Below, in pieces: positions 58,950 to 64,000 of a stretch of 64,000 nt of DNA. The DNA comes from Ciona savignyi (lineage: Eukaryota; Chordata; Ascidiacea; Phlebobranchia; Cionidae): the NCBI GenBank assembly GCA_000149265.1, contig CH003228.1, positions 2,243,016 through 2,307,015 on the forward strand, given 5' to 3'. The stretch's first letter is position 1. Each line of letters opens with the position of its first letter. Made by a program: the position numbers and the translations under genes. Below the pieces are notes generated by a model. The model was not told the origin of the DNA, searched no databases, and saw only the letters and a program-made list of their open reading frames with translations.

Positions 58950-61900
58950 ATGAAACGACCAAGTAAGAGTCTATATTTCCGTTATTTAGGGGCACAACTA
59001 ATTTACAGAAAACAGAATTACAGAAATGACAGAAATTTGATACTAATTTACAGAAATTACAGAAATACAGAATTACAGAAAAAATCCGTTTCTAATTTAC
59101 AGAAATACAGAAGAGAAATACGGAAAACAGAAATACGGAAATACATGCAAACCTGTACTGGGTTGAATTATTACCGACGGAAATGTCCCAAATTTACGGA
59201 AATTAACCGATTCTTTTTTCTGTCACCGTTTTAAACGACAGAAATGTCCTAATTTACAGAAATGAAACCGTTCCCTATTCTGTCACCGTTTTTAAAGACA
59301 GAAATGTTGTAATTTACAGAAATGAACCCGTTCCCTATTCTGTCATCGTTTTTAACGACAGAAATGTCCTAATTTACAGAAATAAACCCGTTCCCTTTTC
59401 TGTCACCGCTTTCAAAGACAGAAATGTTCTAATTTACAGAAATGGGCCCGTTCCATTTTCTGTCACCGTTTTCAACGACAGAAATGTCCTAATTTACAAA
59501 AATGAACCCGTTCCATTTTCTGTCACCGTTTTTAACGACAGAAATGATCTAATTTACAAAAATGGACCCGTTCTTTTTTCTGTCATCGATTTAAACGACA
59601 GAAATGTCCTAATTTACAGAAATGAACCCGTTCCATTTTCTGTCACCGTTTTTAACGAAAGAAATGTTCTAATTTACAGAAATGAACCCGTTCCCTATTC
59701 TGTCGTCGTTTCCATTGACAGAAATGTCCTAATTTACAGAAATGAACCCGTTGCTTCTTCTGTCACCGTTTTCAAAGACAGAAATATCCTAATTTACAGA
59801 AATGAACCCGTTCCATTTTCTGTCACCGTTTTTAACGACAGAAATGTTCTAATTAACAGAAATGAACCCGGTTTCCTTTTTGTCGTCGTTTTCAATGACC
59901 GAAATGTCCTATCTTACATAAATGGACCGGTTTCCTTTTTTTTTGTCGTCGTTTTCAACGACGACATATCTCCCTCTGCAAAGCACTTGGCGGATGTCGA
60001 CTGAATCCATTAGATAAATGGCCTGAAATAAAACTTTATAGCCTATTTCTTTAAATGAATGTGGCGTTTAAATATTATCTAGTCATTATAAACAAATTCG
60101 ATTCAACTCCCCCTGGCCTCTAGATAGCATGGTGACAAGCAATGATGCGTAAACTGCTTCTGGCTTTTGCGAACAAAAGTTTAATTTTTTTCCAAGAGCG
60201 GCTAAGCAATGCGGGTTAACACAGCGAATATTGCAATGAATGAATGATCTGATACAGCTCGGGAACCAACCGCTTTCTTTGGAACGCGCTGCTGAATTAC
60301 TCAGTAAAGCTACAAACATTAGCAACGTACCATCGGTATACCCGCCTGCAGGTTATGGCTATTTTTTCAAGGGTCCACAAAAAGAGCAAAAAACGACTTC
60401 GGATGTGATCAATTCTGTAAATTACAACATTTCTGCCGTTAAAATCGATGACAGAAAAAATAACGGGTTCATTTCTGTAAATTAGTACATTTCTGTCGTT
60501 AAAAACAGTGACAGAAAAAATAACGGGTTCATTTCTGTAAATTAGAACATTTCCGTCGTTGAAAACGGTAACAGAAAAAAGAACGGGTTCATTTCTGTAA
60601 ATAAGAAGATTTCTGTCGTTGAAAACGACGACAGAATAGGGAACGGTTCCATTTCTGTAAATTAGGACATTTCTGTCATTGAAAAAGGTGACAGAATAGT
60701 GAACGGGTCCATTTCCGTAAATTAGAATATTTCTGTCGTTGAAAACGGTGACAGAATAGGGATTGGGTGCATTTCTGTAAATTAGCACATTTCTGTCGTT
60801 AAAAACGGTGACAGAAAATGGAACGGGTTAATTTCTGTAAATTAGGACACTTCTGTCGTTAAAAACGGTGACAGAAAATGGAACAGGTCCATTTCTGTAA
60901 ATTAGGACATTTCTGTCGTTGAAAACGGTGACAGAAGAGGCAACTTGTCCATTTCTGTAAATTAGAACTTTTCTGTCGTTAAAAGCGGTGACAAAAAAGA
61001 ACGGGTTAATTTCTGTAATAGAACGGGTTCATTTCTGTAATAGAACGGGTTCATTTCTGTAAATTAGAACATTTCTGTCGTTGAAAACGACGACAGAAAA
61101 GAGAACGGGTCCATTTCTGTAAATTAGAATATTTCTGTCGTTAAAAGCGGTGACGAAAAAAGAACGAGTTCATTTCTGTAAATTAGGACATTTCTGTCAT
61201 TGAAAACGGTGACAGAATAGGGAACGGGTCCATTTCTGTAAATTAGAATATTTCTGTCGATGAAAACGGTAACAGAATAGGGAACGGGTCCATTTCTGTA
61301 AATTAGAATATTTCTGTCGTTGAAAACGGTAACAGAATAGGGAACGGGTCCATTTCTGTAAATTACAACATTTCTGTCGTTGAAAACGACGACAGAAAAA
61401 AGAACGGGCTCATTTCTGTAAATTAGAATATTTTTGTCGTTGAAAACGGTGACAGAATAGGGAACGGGTCCATTTCTGTAAATTACAACATTTCTGTCTT
61501 TAAAAACGGCGACAGAAGAGGCAACTTGTCCATTTCTGTATATTAGAACATTTCTGTCGTTAAAAGCGGTGACAAAAAAAGAACGGGTCCATTTCTGTAA
61601 ATTAGAATATTTATGTCGATGAAAACGGTAACAGAATAGGGAACGGGTCCATTTCTGTAAATTACAACATTTCTGTCGTTGAAAACGACGACAGAAAAAA
61701 TAACGGGTTTATTTCTGTAAATTAGAATATTTTTGTCGTTAAAAACGGTGACAGAATAGGGAACGGGTCCATTTCTGTAAATTACAACATTTCTGTCGTT
61801 GAAAACGACAACAGAAAAAAGAACGGGTTCATTTCTGTAAATTAGAATATTTTTGTCGTTGAAAACGGTGACAGAATACGGAACGGGTCCATTTCTGTAA

Positions 61901-63585
61901 ATTACAACATTTCTGTCGTTGAAAACGACGACAGAAAAGAGAACGGGTTTATTTCTGTAAATTAGAATATTTCTGTCGTTGAAAACGGTAACAGAATAGG
62001 GAACGGGTCCATTTCTGTAAATTAGAATATTTCTGTCGTTGAAAACGGTGACAGAATAGGGAACGGGTCCATTTCTGTAAATTACAACATTTCTGTCGCT
62101 GAAAACGGCGACAGAAAAAAGAACGGGTTTATTTCTGTAAATTAGAATATTTTTGTCGTTAAAAACGGTGACAGAATAGGGAACGGGTCCATTTCTGTAA
62201 ATTAACACATTTCTGTCGTTTAAAACGGTGACAGAAAAAAGAATCGGTTAATTTCCGTAAATTTGGGACATTTCCGTCGTTAATATTTCAACCCAGTAGT
62301 CAGTACAGGTTTGCATGTATTTCCGTATTTCTGTTTTCCGTATTTCTCTTCTGTATTTCTGTAAATTAGAAATGGATTTTTTCTGTAATTCTGTATTTCT
62401 GTAATTTCTGTAAATTAGTATCAAATTTCTGTCATTTCTGTAATTCTGTTTTCTGTAAATTAGTTGTGCCCGTTATTTAGTACTGCTGGAACTTGTGCGT
62501 TAAGTCATAAACTTGTTTTTTAGAACTAAAAAAAGCAAGCAAGCGATTATCCTGCAGTAAGAAGTACAGAATTGAAAAGAATGTAAGTTTAAAAGTGACA
62601 GAATGTATTGCTTTGTACAACGGGCCAACCTGTTCTGATTTCAAACAACCACAATAACAAGTAGCCTTACTATTGTTATAACAGAAAAATACAGTTTATT
62701 GTTTCATTAAAAAGGGCTGCTGTTACTGATTTGTTTTACTTTTTATTGTTGCAGGTTAAATCGCATAACAGAAAAGCGAGAAGAGATGCGAAGAAAAATC
62801 CGGGAAAGTACAATAAAACAAAAAAAGATCCTGGAATTCCCAATTCTGCTCCATTTAAGGAGAAGATTCTGCGGGAAGCTGAGCTGAGGAAGGAAAGGGT
62901 AAGATGTTTAAATATTTGACATAATGCCACACAATTTTTTTATTTTAATCTGGTCATCTTCATTTTGTACTGTCCACTTAGAGTAAATTTTTAGGAAAAT
63001 CAATATCAGAACATTAAACATGTCCAGATTCTGATATAGAAAACCTGCATAACTTACTGATGTTGCTGTATCTTATAACATGCTTTATTAATAAATAATT
63101 AATAGGAATTTAACAATGTTTGCTTGTTCTGTACTAGCGTTACTCTATTTTCTTGCTGTTTCTTTTAAAACACTACGACATGCTGCTGAATGGTAAATTC
63201 TGTAAACCATCCCAGCTTTTATTTAATATTATCAATTTACAAATATTTTACCAATACATCAGGCGATGCAAATGCTACCCTTCTTACCAGTTTTTCTTTA
63301 CAAACTACCTGTTAGGAAGCTGAAGCAAAAAGAAGACAAAAAGAACAACGTCTTCATGAAGTGAATAAACGAAGAAGTTTGGAGGGTTTTCAAAATGATG
63401 CTTTACAGCGACAGAAAGAATTTGAGCAAAAAGTAATTAATGCTATTAAAAGCTATTTGCGCAATGGAATTTTTAAAGGAAAATCATTTTATGTTTAGGC
63501 ATCAACTTTAACCAAAATGAAGGCATCCGATTCAACACAAACAAATGAAACTTCAAGAAAAGCTTATTATAAAGAATTCAAAAAG
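58950..63585 (+). CDS. gnl3: Nucleostemin (GNL3), 5' part
   Basis: Five exons, all in phase: 58950-58962, 62524-62582, 62755-62898, 63316-63432 and 63499-63585; the gene runs off the window before its GTPase domain. The joined N-terminus MKRPKLKKASKRLSCSKKY is almost the human GNL3 start (MKRPKLKKASKRMTC). Next come the basic RKARRDAKKNPGKYNKTKKD, DPGIPNSAPFKEKILREAEL, and a Lys/Arg/Glu-rich coiled coil, ending RKAYYKEFKK. GNL3 is a nucleolar circularly permuted GTPase needed for pre-rRNA processing and stem-cell proliferation; this basic N-terminus directs nucleolar localisation. The first exon carries only 13 coding bases, with a good GTAAGA donor. Intron 1 (3,561 bases) is almost all foldback element. 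GNL3L is less likely because of the LKKASKR start and the GIPNSAPFKE block. Confidence 0.93.
58981..58989. repeat. 9-bp target site duplication, left
   Basis: GTTATTTAG, repeated exactly at 62472-62480, immediately outside the inverted ends of the foldback element. Confidence 0.9.
58990..62471. mobile_element. 3.48-kb foldback (MULE-like) element with 60-bp tandem arms
   Basis: Termini are GGGCACAACTAATTTACAG and its exact complement. The outer 200 bp of each arm are near-identical inverted repeats built from short ACAGAAATAC-type units. Then come tandem 60-bp units: about 13 in the left arm (59175-59960) and about 30 in the right arm (60455-62280), in opposite orientation. Each unit contains a small hairpin (TTTCTGTCGTTG paired with CGACGACAGAAA). 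The centre, 59970-60440, is single-copy. There is no transposase. A perfect 9-bp duplication flanks it, the size seen for Mutator-type and some foldback elements. It lies wholly in GNL3 intron 1. Confidence 0.88.
60230..60420 (+). other. Coding-like fragment in the centre of the foldback element
   Basis: An open frame from ATG at 60240 gives LIQLGNQPLSLERAAELLSK, then VPSVYPPAGYGYFFKGPQKE, a composition like real protein, before running into the 60-bp repeats. No family was recognised. It may be a captured gene fragment, as in Pack-MULEs, or a remnant of the element's own gene. Confidence 0.35.
62472..62480. repeat. 9-bp target site duplication, right
   Basis: GTTATTTAG, the exact partner of 58981-58989. 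Confidence 0.9.
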
Positions 63586-64000
63586 GTTACTATTTACAAT
63601 ATAATTTATTATAAAATAATTAGTAGGCTACCAACATTGTAAAGCTAGGTGTAGGTGGCATATATAAATTTGGTACTATAATAAGAAAAATCCTGTACCT
63701 ACAATACTATTTTGAATATTTAGACTTTTTTGAAAACCTATCATTAGTAATTCCTTTTTTGTAGGCTACCAATATTTTACCTGACTAGTGTGCAATATTT
63801 AATACTGGATGGCCAAGTACAAAAGAATTAGTGCTAGTCCTGCAAATTTGCTGGGTTTTATATTTTTAAACTTTAGCTTTTTCTTGTCATCTGCCTTTTG
63901 AGGTTATTTTCTTCGAAATCCAGAACAAGTGCCGTGTTATGATAAAAACAATAAATTTAACCCCGGTCGGTTGTGCAATGGAAAAAAAACTTGATAAATT

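Noticed and set aside
61543-62208. 221-codon minus-strand open frame with a 20-residue repeat
   Set aside because: It is produced by the 60-bp tandem units, has no domain and no independent start context; kept only as an observation on the repeat, not as a gene.
58990-62471. CRISPR array or classical satellite
   Set aside because: Units are contiguous without spacers, arms are inverted, and a target duplication bounds the whole; it is a eukaryotic mobile element.

Overview
The window looks like nuclear DNA of a tunicate, most likely an ascidian of the Ciona type. The genes are chordate or deuterostome in kind (THSD7, NCOA4, TMEM177, Munc13-4-like, nucleostemin, SNRPF, SKA3-like, SLC10A). The DNA is AT-rich, introns are mostly a few hundred bases with clean GT..AG ends, and there are short tRNA-derived SINEs and MITEs. 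The species call is inference; the gene calls come from translating exons and checking that reading phase carries across each intron. Family comparisons are from memory.

Layout. 1-8.3 kb: two tandem SLC10A (bile-acid/sodium symporter family) genes on +, the first cut at its 5' end, with identical exon lengths in the shared part. 9.2-14.6 kb (-): a multi-exon SKA3-like kinetochore gene, one exon of which I could not place. 15.0-15.6 kb (-): SNRPF (Sm protein F), whose single intron is almost wholly an inverted repeat with telomere-like DNA at its centre. 16.4-19.1 kb (+): NCOA4, the ferritin autophagy receptor, diverging from SNRPF. 19.4-20.4 kb (-): intronless TMEM177, tail to tail with NCOA4. 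20.4-27.9 kb: a repeat-rich stretch with a hAT-type MITE, a duplicated first exon of the next gene, two copies of a 1.2-1.5 kb element (one a full palindrome), SINEs, a TA microsatellite and one probable small minus-strand gene. 27.9-38.9 kb (+): a 24-exon Munc13-4/BAIAP3-like gene. 38.9-43.2 kb: a gene-poor gap with a CpG-richer block. 43.2-57.2 kb (+): a 30-exon THSD7-type receptor with about 20 thrombospondin type-1 repeats. 58.95 kb to the end (+): the 5' part of GNL3 (nucleostemin).

The genes are housekeeping or ordinary chordate genes with no evident shared pathway. The unusual biology is in mobile DNA inside genes. A 3.48-kb foldback element with 60-bp tandem units and a perfect 9-bp target duplication fills GNL3 intron 1. 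An introner-like inverted repeat makes up the SNRPF intron. A SINE tail lies immediately before a splice acceptor of the Munc13-4-like gene.
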